In this document: in pieces, positions 12,507-20,496 of the stretch
Layout of the letters: each line of letters starts with the position of its first letter
Numbering within the stretch: position 1 is the first letter of the stretch
Source: a virus
IMG/VR virus record: IMGVR_UViG_3300005831_000054
Span: 1 to 28,830 of that record
DNA length: 28,830 bases
Strand: one strand, 5' to 3'
Notes under the pieces: generated by a model
What the model saw: only the letters and a program-made list of their open reading frames with translations
What the model was told of the DNA's origin: nothing
The model's database searches: none
Program-made: the position numbers and the translations under genes

Positions 12507-12710
12507 TTAGAGGTGAGAAGCGGGAGTCGGGATTATTTCAACCTTCACCAGCGGGCCAAGGTTAGCCGGTGACTGCGGGCTCGTGAAGGTATAGACGCCG
12601 ACATTGCCGGACACCAGAGAGGCGTGGCAGTTTGAGTCTACGCCGAATACGGAGTCGAATAGGCTAGGCCATTCAGGGATGAAGAGGGCCGTGATCTGGT
12701 AGGTGTACAT
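12507..12710 (-). CDS. Hypothetical protein (67 aa) between fibre and lysis genes
   Basis: Not recognised. Starts MYTYQITALFIPEWPSLFDS; beta-rich (VGVYTFTS, LVKVEIIP), no signal or membrane segment. It directly follows the long tail fibre gene with a three-nucleotide gap. It could be a fibre-associated chaperone or small tail protein, but this is inferred from position only. Confidence 0.6.
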   Translation of the reverse strand: MYTYQITALFIPEWPSLFDSVFGVDSNCHASLVSGNVGVYTFTSPQSPANLGPLVKVEIIPTPASHL

Positions 12711-12713
12711 GGA

Positions 12714-15700
12714 TTAAGAGCGGCTCCACCAGACCTTGACGGGGAAAGAATAGGCGTCCAAGCGGGTCGCCATGCTAGCGGTGGACTCAAAGGACTGGAA
12801 GAAGTAATTGAAGTTAACCGTGGCATCCGCCGGGCAGTTGATACCAGTGGCCACAAGGGCGTCGTTGACGTAAAGGTAGCAGTACGAGGTAGCCGGGTTT
12901 GCCGGGTTAGGAGCAGTCATGATTAGCCAGTCAAAAGATTGGTTTACGACTGGAGTGAAAGACGAAGTGGTCTCAGTGTTAACTACGGCAGAACCATTCC
13001 AGCCAAAGGTGATAAGTTTCAGGGCGGTTCCACCACCGACAAGTTTCCAGCCGATGCCTCGAAGATTCGTATTGCTAGGGTCTCCGGTGGTAATGGTGTT
13101 ACGTCCGCCAAGCATACAATACGCAGTGGTGTTCGCATCACCCATGGCGGTGAATGTATGCGTACCAGACATAAAGATACGCTTGCTGAAGTCCTGCGTA
13201 AAAGCGTTGTCTCCTCGTTTCGCTGCCATCACTCCCCATGAAGACTGCGTCGTGTCGTAAATCATCTGGCCGTATCCAGCAACTCCGACATTCGGCGTTC
13301 CGACATCAATCACGCGATCGTTCGTCAGCTTGTACGCCGTTGCACCGGCTCCGCTGGTGGCAAAGGTCGGCGAGGAGTTCTGCGTGTCGAAGGTCGCCCG
13401 ATTAATGATCATGCGGACCGCATCAAAGGGGCTCAGCACCTTTGTGGTCGAAGAGGGCGAGGCGATTTCAGCGGTCGTCGCAAAGCCAGGGACGGCGGCG
13501 GTGACGAAAGCCGTCGTGGCGACGGCGGTCGTGTTATTGCCAGCGGTCTGCGTCGTGGCAATCGTGCCAGTCGGGAGCGTAGGCGTGCCGGTGAAGCTAG
13601 GCGAGTTTAGGGCGGCCCTCGTGGTATCGGTCCCGTGAACGTGGTCAGCCCTGGCGTAGCGCAAGGACGTTCCCACTGAGGCAGTGCCGTTGACCAGTGG
13701 CGTGGCCGAGCCAGCCTGACCGACAACGAAGGCCGTGGTCGCTAGGGCGACGCTGTTCGTGTCAGCCGCGGCGGTGACGCCGTTCGTCGTGCCTTGAAGC
13801 GTGGTGGTGGAACCCGTAGTGTTGCCGATGGTCAGGGTGGTCGTGCTGCCAGCCGCGCCGCCCGTTGCAATGGCCACGGCCTTGGTCGAGCCAGAGACAG
13901 TCGCACCCGTGAAAAGGTTGAAGGTGGACGCGGCGGTTCCGTTGCCGAGCGTGATGTTGTTGATGGCTCCCGTAATCGGGCCGTTGAAATTAGTCGTGCC
14001 GTTCAGCGTGGTCGTAATCGTTCCCGACCCGCCACCGATATTGATGTTATTCGTCGAGCCAGCAGCCGAACCTGTGCCGATGGAAATCGTGCGGGTCGAG
14101 CCTGAGATAGTGGCACCAGTGCCGATGCCGATGGTCGAAGCCGCCGTCGTGTTCCCGAAGGTCAGCGTCGGGCCGGTGAAGGTGTTGTTGCCCGAGAAGG
14201 ACTGACCATCCGAGAGGGTGGCGAACTGGCGGTTTCCTCCGTTGATGCGCGCGAACAGACCGCCAGTCGTCGTCCAGATGTCGCCGTCCACGAAAGTCGT
14301 CGGAGCAGTGCCGTGCGGGATGTTGAAGCCAGCGGAGGCCGTAACAGCAGGAATGGTCGTGACCTTGCCGCTTGCGTTGATGAAGGAATAGGTCGTGTCG
14401 GAAGTGGCGTCCTTGAACTGGACCACATCGCCCGTGCCGTCCTGAGTGATGACCAGAGCAGGAGAGGTCGAGTTCGTCGTGATCGTGACGTTGCCGGTCA
14501 GGTCGGGGCTGGCTTTAGTAGCAAACCCGCTTGAAACCCAAGACCTGTAAGCGATGAACTCGCTAGTGCCCGAAAGGCTATACCTGATAACGCCGCTACT
14601 ATCTACCCAAATGTCTCCAGTGTTTGCGGTAGTTGGGTCATTTCCTGGGTAGATGTATAATGGAGCCAAGGACGTTGTAGACGTTGGCAGCAAAAGTTTC
14701 CCAGTCAAAGTCCCACCAGCCAATGGCAAGTAGGTTGTCGCCGCGTCAGCCGTCGTCAGGTACGAGGACATTCCCGCCAGCGTCTGGTAGGTGCTGGCCG
14801 CAGTCGAGCTGAGGAGGTACGGCGACAGCGCCGAGCTCGTGATATAGCCCTGATCCTTGACGAAGGCCGTCGTCGCGATGGACGTGTCATTGTCGCCGGT
14901 CGAAGGCGTGACCGACTGAGGGTTGCCTGTGAAGTGAGGCGAGTTAGTCGGGGCGTAGTCGAAGTCCTTGACCCATTCGGTCGTGGCAATCCGCGTAGAG
15001 TTCGTGCCGGGCGATGGAGTCGGGGCGGTCGGCGTACCCGTGAAGGCAGGCGAGGCTAGCGGTGCGTAAGCCGACAGGTTAACAGTAAGGTTCCCAGAGG
15101 CGACGGCCAAGGGCGCCGTGACGCTGGAGATAAAGTCGGGGGTGGTCGTAACCACTTCCCACGCGGCGTTCTTGCGGGCGTACTGCGAACCATCCGAAGG
15201 GGCGTCACCGATGAAGCCGTCTGGGTTGTTGATGCCGTAGAAGCTGGAATTGACGTAGGACAGCGTCGCGTAATTAGCGAGTTCAGAGGCAACCCATCCT
15301 TCGGTAGCGTAGCCCGTTAACGCGGCGGCCGTGATGAAACCAGCCGGATTGGTCTGGAGGTAGTACGTCGAAGCCGCGGCGCTGGTCGTGAGATACGAGC
15401 TCATTCCTGCCAGAGTCTGGTAAGTCGCCGCCGCCGTGGCCGCAGAGATGCCGGCCGAAGTCTGGAGGGTTAGATCAGGAAACTCTACGCCCGTGGGGAT
15501 GATGCTCGTTGCGCTGGTGACGTTAGCGACGGATACTCGGTCAAAGAGGACGTTTGTCTTAAGGTTAAGATTGCTTGCCGATGAAACCGAAAAGCCAAAC
15601 CCAGCCACTTCGCTTACCCTGTCGAGTGTCGCATCTTCCAGGGTGATAGTCGCGTCGACATCCATAGCGCCGCCGGCTAGGGGGAGGTAGTTAAGCGACA

Positions 15701-15917
15701 GGGCGGACCAGCCAGTAATGAAATCGGCGTTGGAGGTCTTGACCAGGTACTGACCCGTAAGGCCGCCAGCGGGAACGCCAACGCCAGGGGCTCCAGTGGC
15801 GCCAGTAGGACCAGTGGGACCAGTCGGGCCGGGCAAACCTTGCGGGCCCGGGGTGCCGAGGTCGATGGTAAGGGTCGCCGGAGCGATGCCCGTGAGAGTG
15901 ACAGCAAGGGTAGACAT
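12714..15917 (-). CDS. Tail fibre / receptor-binding protein with collagen-like repeat
   Basis: 1067 aa. Residues about 21-47 are Gly-X-Y collagen-like triplets (GPTGPTGPTGATG core), which form a trimeric rod. The middle is built from fibre repeats: TYQTLAGMSSYLTT occurs twice, LPLAGG twice, and [DS]TxxATTxxV-type segments at least four times. There are also two tandem copies of a Thr/Gly-rich unit around TGATxSGST and AAGST. A HVHGTD element resembles the His-x-His iron-binding motif of T4 gp37-type fibres. The last 200 residues are non-repetitive, beta-rich and end VWWSRS, and probably form the receptor-binding jelly-roll/LamG-like head. Start is TAAGATG-coupled to the 105-aa gene. Confidence 0.8.
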   Translation of the reverse strand: MSTLAVTLTGIAPATLTIDLGTPGPQGLPGPTGPTGPTGATGAPGVGVPAGGLTGQYLVKTSNADFITGWSALSLNYLPLAGGAMDVDATITLEDATLDRVSEVAGFGFSVSSASNLNLKTNVLFDRVSVANVTSATSIIPTGVEFPDLTLQTSAGISAATAAATYQTLAGMSSYLTTSAAASTYYLQTNPAGFITAAALTGYATEGWVASELANYATLSYVNSSFYGINNPDGFIGDAPSDGSQYARKNAAWEVVTTTPDFISSVTAPLAVASGNLTVNLSAYAPLASPAFTGTPTAPTPSPGTNSTRIATTEWVKDFDYAPTNSPHFTGNPQSVTPSTGDNDTSIATTAFVKDQGYITSSALSPYLLSSTAASTYQTLAGMSSYLTTADAATTYLPLAGGTLTGKLLLPTSTTSLAPLYIYPGNDPTTANTGDIWVDSSGVIRYSLSGTSEFIAYRSWVSSGFATKASPDLTGNVTITTNSTSPALVITQDGTGDVVQFKDATSDTTYSFINASGKVTTIPAVTASAGFNIPHGTAPTTFVDGDIWTTTGGLFARINGGNRQFATLSDGQSFSGNNTFTGPTLTFGNTTAASTIGIGTGATISGSTRTISIGTGSAAGSTNNINIGGGSGTITTTLNGTTNFNGPITGAINNITLGNGTAASTFNLFTGATVSGSTKAVAIATGGAAGSTTTLTIGNTTGSTTTLQGTTNGVTAAADTNSVALATTAFVVGQAGSATPLVNGTASVGTSLRYARADHVHGTDTTRAALNSPSFTGTPTLPTGTIATTQTAGNNTTAVATTAFVTAAVPGFATTAEIASPSSTTKVLSPFDAVRMIINRATFDTQNSSPTFATSGAGATAYKLTNDRVIDVGTPNVGVAGYGQMIYDTTQSSWGVMAAKRGDNAFTQDFSKRIFMSGTHTFTAMGDANTTAYCMLGGRNTITTGDPSNTNLRGIGWKLVGGGTALKLITFGWNGSAVVNTETTSSFTPVVNQSFDWLIMTAPNPANPATSYCYLYVNDALVATGINCPADATVNFNYFFQSFESTASMATRLDAYSFPVKVWWSRS
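13795..14165 (-). repeat. Tandem imperfect repeat inside the fibre gene
   Basis: Two copies (about 13795-13945 and 14010-14165) encode matching units TGATVSGST...TGGAAGST...GSTTTLQGTT and TGATISGST...TGSAAGST...TITTTLNGTT. Probably an internal duplication that lengthens the fibre shaft. Confidence 0.5.
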
Positions 15918-15918
15918 C

Positions 15919-16236
15919 TTAGGAGAGGGTCACCTGACCGATGACATTGAGGCGAAGGGTCACAGTGTAGAAGACGCTGCCGCCAAGGGAAAAGCGGATG
16001 TCCCAGCTGGCCGTGCCGGTCGACCAGGCTGAGGTGTCGTCGGGGTAGATGCCCGTGAAGGATAGGCCATCGTTAGCAATCGTGATGACCAGATCGTAAG
16101 AGCCGTGGGCCGAGTCGACGATGGTCGAGGTTACAGTCGTGCCGAGAAGGTTAGCCGGGGCGCCGGCCGAGGGGGCGTAAACGCAAGAGGCCGCGAAGGA
16201 CGTACCGCGCTTGAAGGTGACAGTGGTGCAGCTCAT
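15919..16236 (-). CDS. Baseplate/fibre-adaptor-like beta protein (105 aa)
   Basis: Starts MSCTTVTFKRGTSFAASCVY. All-beta pattern with an immunoglobulin/BppU-N-like layout: an initial strand with KRGTSF, a GAPANLLGTTVTSTIVDSAH segment, then TGIYPDDTSAWSTGTASWDIRFSL and a final strand VFYTVTLRLNV. In other phages, such small beta sandwiches link the baseplate to the fibre, which fits its place directly before the fibre gene. One of the six start-linked TTGCCAAT repeats lies upstream (16248-16264). The family assignment is tentative. Confidence 0.6.
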   Translation of the reverse strand: MSCTTVTFKRGTSFAASCVYAPSAGAPANLLGTTVTSTIVDSAHGSYDLVITIANDGLSFTGIYPDDTSAWSTGTASWDIRFSLGGSVFYTVTLRLNVIGQVTLS

Positions 16237-16247
16237 CGGGTCTTAAT

Positions 16248-16264
16248 CCTGCGAAGATTGGCAA
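16248..16264 (-). repeat. Start-linked repeat, copy A (TTGCCAAT-CTTC-GCAGG)
   Basis: Non-coding here. Followed by ATTAAGACCCG and then the ATG at 16236 (11 nt away). Confidence 0.7.
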
Positions 16265-16281
16265 GGGGGTGGGGGGAGGGG

Positions 16282-16779
16282 TCAGGGCAAGACGATTGAT
16301 GTGACAGGGTCACTAAATGCCGTAGCCTGTGCCACTCCGTTAAAGTTACCGCTTTCAGCTGTAATAGCAAAGTTCACGAATGAGCCGGAAGGAATGTCAA
16401 AGGCTGTCACTATTCCCCCGACTACTCCGAGGTTAAAATCGTCGAGGTCAACCCGAGCATAATCGAAGTTATCAGGGTCACCAAAAGCCCACGGCCCAAA
16501 GGTAAATCCACCATCCCCTGAAAGGTTAAACTGCGCTTGTAAATTGAACGGCTGCCAACACCTAAAAAGGTTCGCGCCAGTAGCGGAGGTTGCCAGCGTT
16601 ACTCCTGCCAGGGCATAGTCCGACGATGTTCCTGAAGGCTCATTGTATCGATACGCAGGCGTAAAGGTAACAGGCGAACGGAAATAACCCCAAGACGGCT
16701 GGCCTCCAGAGATAAGCGGAGTCTCGGCAGCGCTACCAACAACAAGGAAAGCGTTGGTATATACTGGGGGCGTCGGCAT
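16282..16779 (-). CDS. Hypothetical tail-region protein (165 aa)
   Basis: Not recognised. Beta-rich and low in charge: PVTFTPAYRYNEPSGTSSDY, FNLQAQFNLSGDGGFTFGPW, FVNFAITAESGNFN. The many Gly/Ser/Thr and aromatic residues are typical of distal tail or baseplate structural proteins. No signal or membrane segment. ATG at 16779, six nucleotides after the upstream stop. Confidence 0.65.
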   Translation of the reverse strand: MPTPPVYTNAFLVVGSAAETPLISGGQPSWGYFRSPVTFTPAYRYNEPSGTSSDYALAGVTLATSATGANLFRCWQPFNLQAQFNLSGDGGFTFGPWAFGDPDNFDYARVDLDDFNLGVVGGIVTAFDIPSGSFVNFAITAESGNFNGVAQATAFSDPVTSIVLP

Positions 16780-16785
16780 AGCGGC

Positions 16786-17376
16786 TTAGACGCTGGCGAA
16801 GTAATAGCGCGCAGTGAGGCTTGGAACCTTAATGCGATCCGTCCAGAGTGACTTGGTCACATCCTGCCAGACAGTAATCTCTTTGGTCGTCGGGTTTTGG
16901 TAGGCCGTAGCGAGGATGATATAGGAGTCGATGTCGCCAGTCGTCGGCATAAAGCTAAGAGAGTCCACAACAGGATAAGAAGGGCTTGCGCTGACGTGGG
17001 CCGTGTTGTCGTCAGGGTAGCGTGGGATTGTTGAGTCGTAGCCCAGTTTCATAACGATATAAGAGTAACCTGTCGTAACATTGAAATTCCACTTGTATAA
17101 AACAAACTCGTAATCGCTCACCGGCATATGTGTCATAAACCAAGCCGAGCCGCCAATCATCGGGTCGAGGTTGTTGACTAGACCAGGCTGGACTGTGAAC
17201 CAGTAACTTAAGTTACCGCCGACAACCTTCGGGCCGAGGTCGGTGACTTCAAACGGGTGCTTCGGCCTTGGCTCCGCCGGGTACGCGCACCAATCCGACC
17301 AAGCCTTCTGAATCGAAAAATTGTAGCCCTGGCTTGAGGCCGTGAAGGTATAGCCTGACCCGGGTTGAATGCTCAT
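16786..17376 (-). CDS. Hypothetical tail-region protein (196 aa)
   Basis: Not recognised. Starts MSIQPGSGYTFTASSQGYNF. Beta-rich with many aromatics (LSYWFTVQPG, YEFVLYKWNFNVTTGYSYIV, RYYFASV at the C-terminus). Resembles baseplate or adhesion structural modules in composition only. It lies between two other unrecognised tail genes in the stretch where distal tail and baseplate proteins are expected. Confidence 0.65.
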   Translation of the reverse strand: MSIQPGSGYTFTASSQGYNFSIQKAWSDWCAYPAEPRPKHPFEVTDLGPKVVGGNLSYWFTVQPGLVNNLDPMIGGSAWFMTHMPVSDYEFVLYKWNFNVTTGYSYIVMKLGYDSTIPRYPDDNTAHVSASPSYPVVDSLSFMPTTGDIDSYIILATAYQNPTTKEITVWQDVTKSLWTDRIKVPSLTARYYFASV

Positions 17377-17379
17377 CGC

Positions 17380-18243
17380 TTAGATGTTGATATAAACGTC
17401 AAGCGGCCAGCCTTCAGGAGAATAGCGGATTTCGTACATAACTTTATAGAGCGAGCCGAATTCCTCGACGTTGACTTGCGAAAGGAGATTCTTGTTTCCG
17501 TAGGTGGCCGTACCAGTCGGGCCCCACGCGGGGATCAGATTGAAGATGCCCCACGAACCCGTTGAGGTAGCCGTGCCAAGCAGGGCGTAGAGGGCTTGAA
17601 CATAGGCCTGAGAAGTCGTGTAGATCGTGCCCGAGTAGGTAGTCGTGCGGGCAAGGTACTGGGTCTTCCCGTAAAGGTCAGGATAGCCAGGGTCGACAAA
17701 ACCGATGAAGCGGCCGCCGGCGCCCGTCTCGAAGCACGCGCCGTTGTAGCCTACGGAGGAAGGTACGACCACGGGCTTCTGGGTGACGACGTTAAGCACA
17801 GTTACGGGAGGCCCAAGTGGCGAGTCAGTGTAAGCGCCGCCAAAGTCAGCAGGCAGGCCGGCGAGAGGAACGCCGCCGTAGCCAGTTGCCGCGGTGAAGA
17901 AGTTAGGGTGGGTCGTGATGTTCTCGGCAGTCAGGCCGTTCGCGACAGCCGTGTTGGCCTGAGTCATCACGCCGCCGCCGATGGTCGGGTCGATGCCAAC
18001 GTAGTCGACCTTGATGGTCATATATTCAAGCGCGTCGGTCGTGTGCGAAGACTTGTGGGCCTTCGTGTATGCGTACGGGGCTTGAGGGAACGCCGTGCCG
18101 CGGATTGAGATTGGGATGCCGGCGGTCTTGTCGACGCGGTAGGTGGCCGTGCCGGTGATGAGGCCGAAGCCGTCGGACTGGAAAGTGAAGCCAGGTTGCA
18201 GGACTTCGGAGCTCAGGACATTGCCTGTGGAGATAAGGGCCAT
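17380..18243 (-). CDS. Hypothetical distal tail/baseplate protein (287 aa)
   Basis: First gene after the tape-measure candidate, the position of distal tail (Dit)-like proteins in siphoviruses, but I see no Dit or Tal signature. The product starts MALISTGNVLSSEVLQPGFT and is rich in Gly, Thr and Tyr. A strand-rich C-terminus includes SLYKVMYEIRYSPEGWPLDVYINI split over two strands. The central region (residues about 115-200) is Pro/Gly-rich. Structural tail role inferred from position and composition. Confidence 0.6.
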   Translation of the reverse strand: MALISTGNVLSSEVLQPGFTFQSDGFGLITGTATYRVDKTAGIPISIRGTAFPQAPYAYTKAHKSSHTTDALEYMTIKVDYVGIDPTIGGGVMTQANTAVANGLTAENITTHPNFFTAATGYGGVPLAGLPADFGGAYTDSPLGPPVTVLNVVTQKPVVVPSSVGYNGACFETGAGGRFIGFVDPGYPDLYGKTQYLARTTTYSGTIYTTSQAYVQALYALLGTATSTGSWGIFNLIPAWGPTGTATYGNKNLLSQVNVEEFGSLYKVMYEIRYSPEGWPLDVYINI

Positions 18244-18247
18244 AAGA

Positions 18248-19027
18248 TTAAACGAGACCAGCCTTTTGCATGCTGACTGGGACGCGTTCGGTAAAGGGGT
18301 TGGGTACGCCGCCGCCGTTATTGATGTTCATATTCTGGAACAGGACGTCGCGGATCTCTTCGAGCAGCTCGTTCTGTTGAGTCATCTTTTCCATCACTGG
18401 GTTGGCGCCGACGCCGATCACGCTGCCAAAGCCCTCTGGGCCCTTGAACGTGCCGGCCTTTTGCTGGTCTGCGGCAAGTGATGCTTCGATTTCTTTACCT
18501 TTATCTGTGCTGTTAAAGTATTCCATGGCCATCCTCTGAACGTCTTTATTCTTGGATAGACTGTCGATGGTTTCACTGCCCTCGCGCAATTTGCGAACGT
18601 ACTCTTCGGGAAGATTAAAGTCCTTAAACTCTCCATCCTTATTCTCTAGAATTTGTTTGGCTACGTTTGCTCGGCCTGATTCGACAAGGTTCTTTTCATC
18701 TTCCATTTCCTTTTTTCGTTTAAAATAAGCGGCCGCACGCTTCTCTTCAGTGCTAACTAGTTTGCTGTCGCCAGCAGCCAAGAGGTCTAAGCCTTCCTTT
18801 GCCATTCGTTTTGTCTCTTCCATGGACTTAGAAAGAAATCCCATGATGCCCTGAATGAGAACCATAGGAGCGGCAAAGCCTAGGAAGATGTCTTTAAAGC
18901 CGGTTGAAAACTTCTTTTGAACGTCCTCAATCTGCTTGTTGAATCCGACCACAGCCGAGGACGCCTTGTTCATAGCCTGGGGGACGTCGGAGGTAGTCTT
19001 AATGTTTACTGTGAGGTCTTGGGCCAT
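18248..19027 (-). CDS. Tape measure protein candidate (unusually short)
   Basis: 259 aa. The N-terminus (MAQDLTVNIKTTSDVPQAMN) and the following helix with KASSAVVGFNKQIEDVQKKF match the look of tape-measure N-termini. A hydrophobic segment at about 48-66 (IFLGFAAPMVLIQGIMGFL) and long charged helices up to residue 190 follow. The C-terminus carries another helix (VMEKMTQQNELLEEIRDVLF). Tape measures usually exceed 500 residues in siphoviruses, so the tail would be very short (about 0.15 nm per residue gives under 40 nm). It follows a chaperone-like gene, as expected. Start-linked repeat copy B lies upstream. Confidence 0.6.
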   Translation of the reverse strand: MAQDLTVNIKTTSDVPQAMNKASSAVVGFNKQIEDVQKKFSTGFKDIFLGFAAPMVLIQGIMGFLSKSMEETKRMAKEGLDLLAAGDSKLVSTEEKRAAAYFKRKKEMEDEKNLVESGRANVAKQILENKDGEFKDFNLPEEYVRKLREGSETIDSLSKNKDVQRMAMEYFNSTDKGKEIEASLAADQQKAGTFKGPEGFGSVIGVGANPVMEKMTQQNELLEEIRDVLFQNMNINNGGGVPNPFTERVPVSMQKAGLV

Positions 19028-19038
19028 GTAGGTTTCCT

Positions 19039-19617
19039 TTAACCTGCTGGATTGGCAACGGAGGCCTTCGCCGCTTCGGCGTCTTTAAGCAGCTCTTCCT
19101 CGATGTAGGCCTCTTCCTCGGGCGACATGATCGCCACGTCCGCACCCTTGCGCATAGCAAAGGCCGCATTCAGCCAAATGGCCTGACACTCCGGCATCTC
19201 CCACGCCCGCTTCTCGTCAATGTTGTTGGCAATTAGGTTGGCGATAATGCTCTGCACCCAGGGCATGTTGCTCTTCCCGCCGGTCTTCTTGTTGTTCTGT
19301 TCCCAGAATTTCGGCCAGTTGTTTAAAAGGACGTAGCCGGCGAAGGCGTTTAAGAGGCTTTCAAACTTTTCAGGCCTTCGGACTAGGCTCATTATTCGCA
19401 TTTTATCCCAAAAGCCAATATGTCCAAGCGTTTCCTCAGCGCACACTTGGCAAGCAAAGATGAGATCGGCGGGAGTCACGCCGCGAGAGCCCGTGACCAG
19501 GGGCGAGTCAAACGCCATCAGACGCACGCGGTACTTGAGGCACCAAGGGTAGAGCGTTCGGCCTAGCAGCTTGAACGGGGCCGGGTCTACATGACTATTC
19601 AGGAAGCGGCGGTCCAC
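19039..19617 (-). CDS. Probable tail assembly chaperone
   Basis: 192 aa from a GTG at 19617; an in-frame TAG lies just upstream and no ATG is near. Helical, with a PADLIFACQVCAEE segment, an aromatic VLLNNWPKFWEQ segment and an acidic C-terminus (MSPEEEAYIEEELLKDAEAA). It lies between the tube-like protein and the tape-measure candidate, where gpG/GT-type chaperones sit. I see no -1 frameshift extension. Its last codons (SVANPAG, stop) are encoded by start-linked repeat copy B. Identity rests mainly on gene order. Confidence 0.5.
   Translation of the reverse strand: MDRRFLNSHVDPAPFKLLGRTLYPWCLKYRVRLMAFDSPLVTGSRGVTPADLIFACQVCAEETLGHIGFWDKMRIMSLVRRPEKFESLLNAFAGYVLLNNWPKFWEQNNKKTGGKSNMPWVQSIIANLIANNIDEKRAWEMPECQAIWLNAAFAMRKGADVAIMSPEEEAYIEEELLKDAEAAKASVANPAG
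19043..19058 (-). repeat. Start-linked repeat, copy B (TTGCCAAT-CCA-GCAGG)
   Basis: Lies inside the 3' end of the chaperone-like gene (encodes VANPAG) with a 3-nt rather than 4-nt spacer. Fifteen nucleotides later comes the ATG of the tape-measure candidate. Confidence 0.65.
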
Positions 19618-19650
19618 CCCTTTAGACTAACACCCCAACGGGGGAGTCAA

Positions 19651-20031
19651 TCAATAGGTGATGTCTTCAAACGACTCGGCAGTCACTGACACACTGACGA
19701 ACCCTTTTGAACTGCCGCGGTCGTCGACCTTGGTGATCACTCCTGAGAAGCTGACCGAAGCCACGCCGGCAGGATAAGCCGATGCGGTCTTAGCCGTGAA
19801 AGTTAAAGCGGCGCCGAGCTGCGGAACGCTGGTGGCCTTGGCCACGCCCTCGATGGTAATTTCCGAGCGGCGGTCGTCATAGCGAGCCGTGATCGTGCGG
19901 CCGCTTTCGTCAACGACCATGCCGGTGTTGTTGAAATTCGACGCCACAGAGTAGCTTTGAATTACGAGGTTGGCCTGTTGGCCGCTCCCAATTCCGTAAA
20001 GGCAGACTACGCCGGTATTGACTTCGCTCAT
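19651..20031 (-). CDS. Tail tube (major tail) protein candidate
   Basis: 126 aa, all-beta: VVCLYGIGSGQQANLVIQSY, TGMVVDESGRTITARYDDRR, SEITIEGVAKAT, VASVSFSGVITKVDDRGSSK, SVSVTAESF. The repeated strands with a central DDRRSEITIEG turn are typical of small tail-tube/major tail proteins of siphoviruses. Position after the tail-terminator-like gene and before the chaperone-like gene agrees. Start-linked repeat copy C immediately precedes the ATG, fitting a need for high expression. Confidence 0.6.
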   Translation of the reverse strand: MSEVNTGVVCLYGIGSGQQANLVIQSYSVASNFNNTGMVVDESGRTITARYDDRRSEITIEGVAKATSVPQLGAALTFTAKTASAYPAGVASVSFSGVITKVDDRGSSKGFVSVSVTAESFEDITY

Positions 20032-20037
20032 CTTAAA

Positions 20038-20054
20038 CCTGCTCTAATTGGCAA
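20038..20054 (-). repeat. Start-linked repeat, copy C (TTGCCAAT-TAGA-GCAGG)
   Basis: Intergenic. The site is followed by TTTAAG and the ATG at 20031. AGG is placed like a weak Shine-Dalgarno. An in-frame TAG inside the spacer shows that the repeat is not conserved for its peptide. Confidence 0.75.
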
Positions 20055-20057
20055 CCC

Positions 20058-20492
20058 TTAGACAGGGGGCAGGACAGTGAGGACATCATAGGCAAACGAG
20101 GTCGCCCAGGAGCGCTCGTCGATGCCCTCGTCTTCGGCCCTCGGGCTAACGTCATAGCAGGTCGCGTCTCCAGTGGCCACGAAGGCCGCTTGGATTGAGG
20201 CAAGGTCGTTCATATTGCCAGACAGGGATGCGCACCTGGCACGATGCTGGGCGAGCGTCGTGTCATCGGCGTTCGAGAAGAGGGTGATGCGGACCGAGCA
20301 GCTGAAGTTGCCAAGGCCTTCGGGGAGGTCGGACGGCGGGCTCGCCGAGTCGCAGAGGACCACGGCCTTGGGCAGGGTCTGCGTGGCGCTGCTGTCGCCC
20401 GTCAGTAATGCCACGCCGGCAAGGCCAGCCTGGGCGGAGAGATATGTCGCGAGAGTAGACTCAACGATATGCCGAATTGAACGTGTGCCCAT
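20058..20492 (-). CDS. Tail terminator / minor tail U-like protein candidate
   Basis: 144 aa, starting MGTRSIRHIVESTLATYLSA. The layout (an N-terminal helix, then AVVLCDSASPPSDLPEGLGN, a strand SCSVRITLFSNADD, a helix LAQHRARCASLSGNM and a C-terminal strand TSFAYDVLTVL) matches tail-terminator/lambda U-type alpha-beta proteins. Those cap the tail tube and join it to the head. It lies between the neck protein and the tube candidate. The leader is AT-rich (AACCAAAAATAAACCC) without SD. Confidence 0.55.
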   Translation of the reverse strand: MGTRSIRHIVESTLATYLSAQAGLAGVALLTGDSSATQTLPKAVVLCDSASPPSDLPEGLGNFSCSVRITLFSNADDTTLAQHRARCASLSGNMNDLASIQAAFVATGDATCYDVSPRAEDEGIDERSWATSFAYDVLTVLPPV

Positions 20493-20496
20493 GGGT

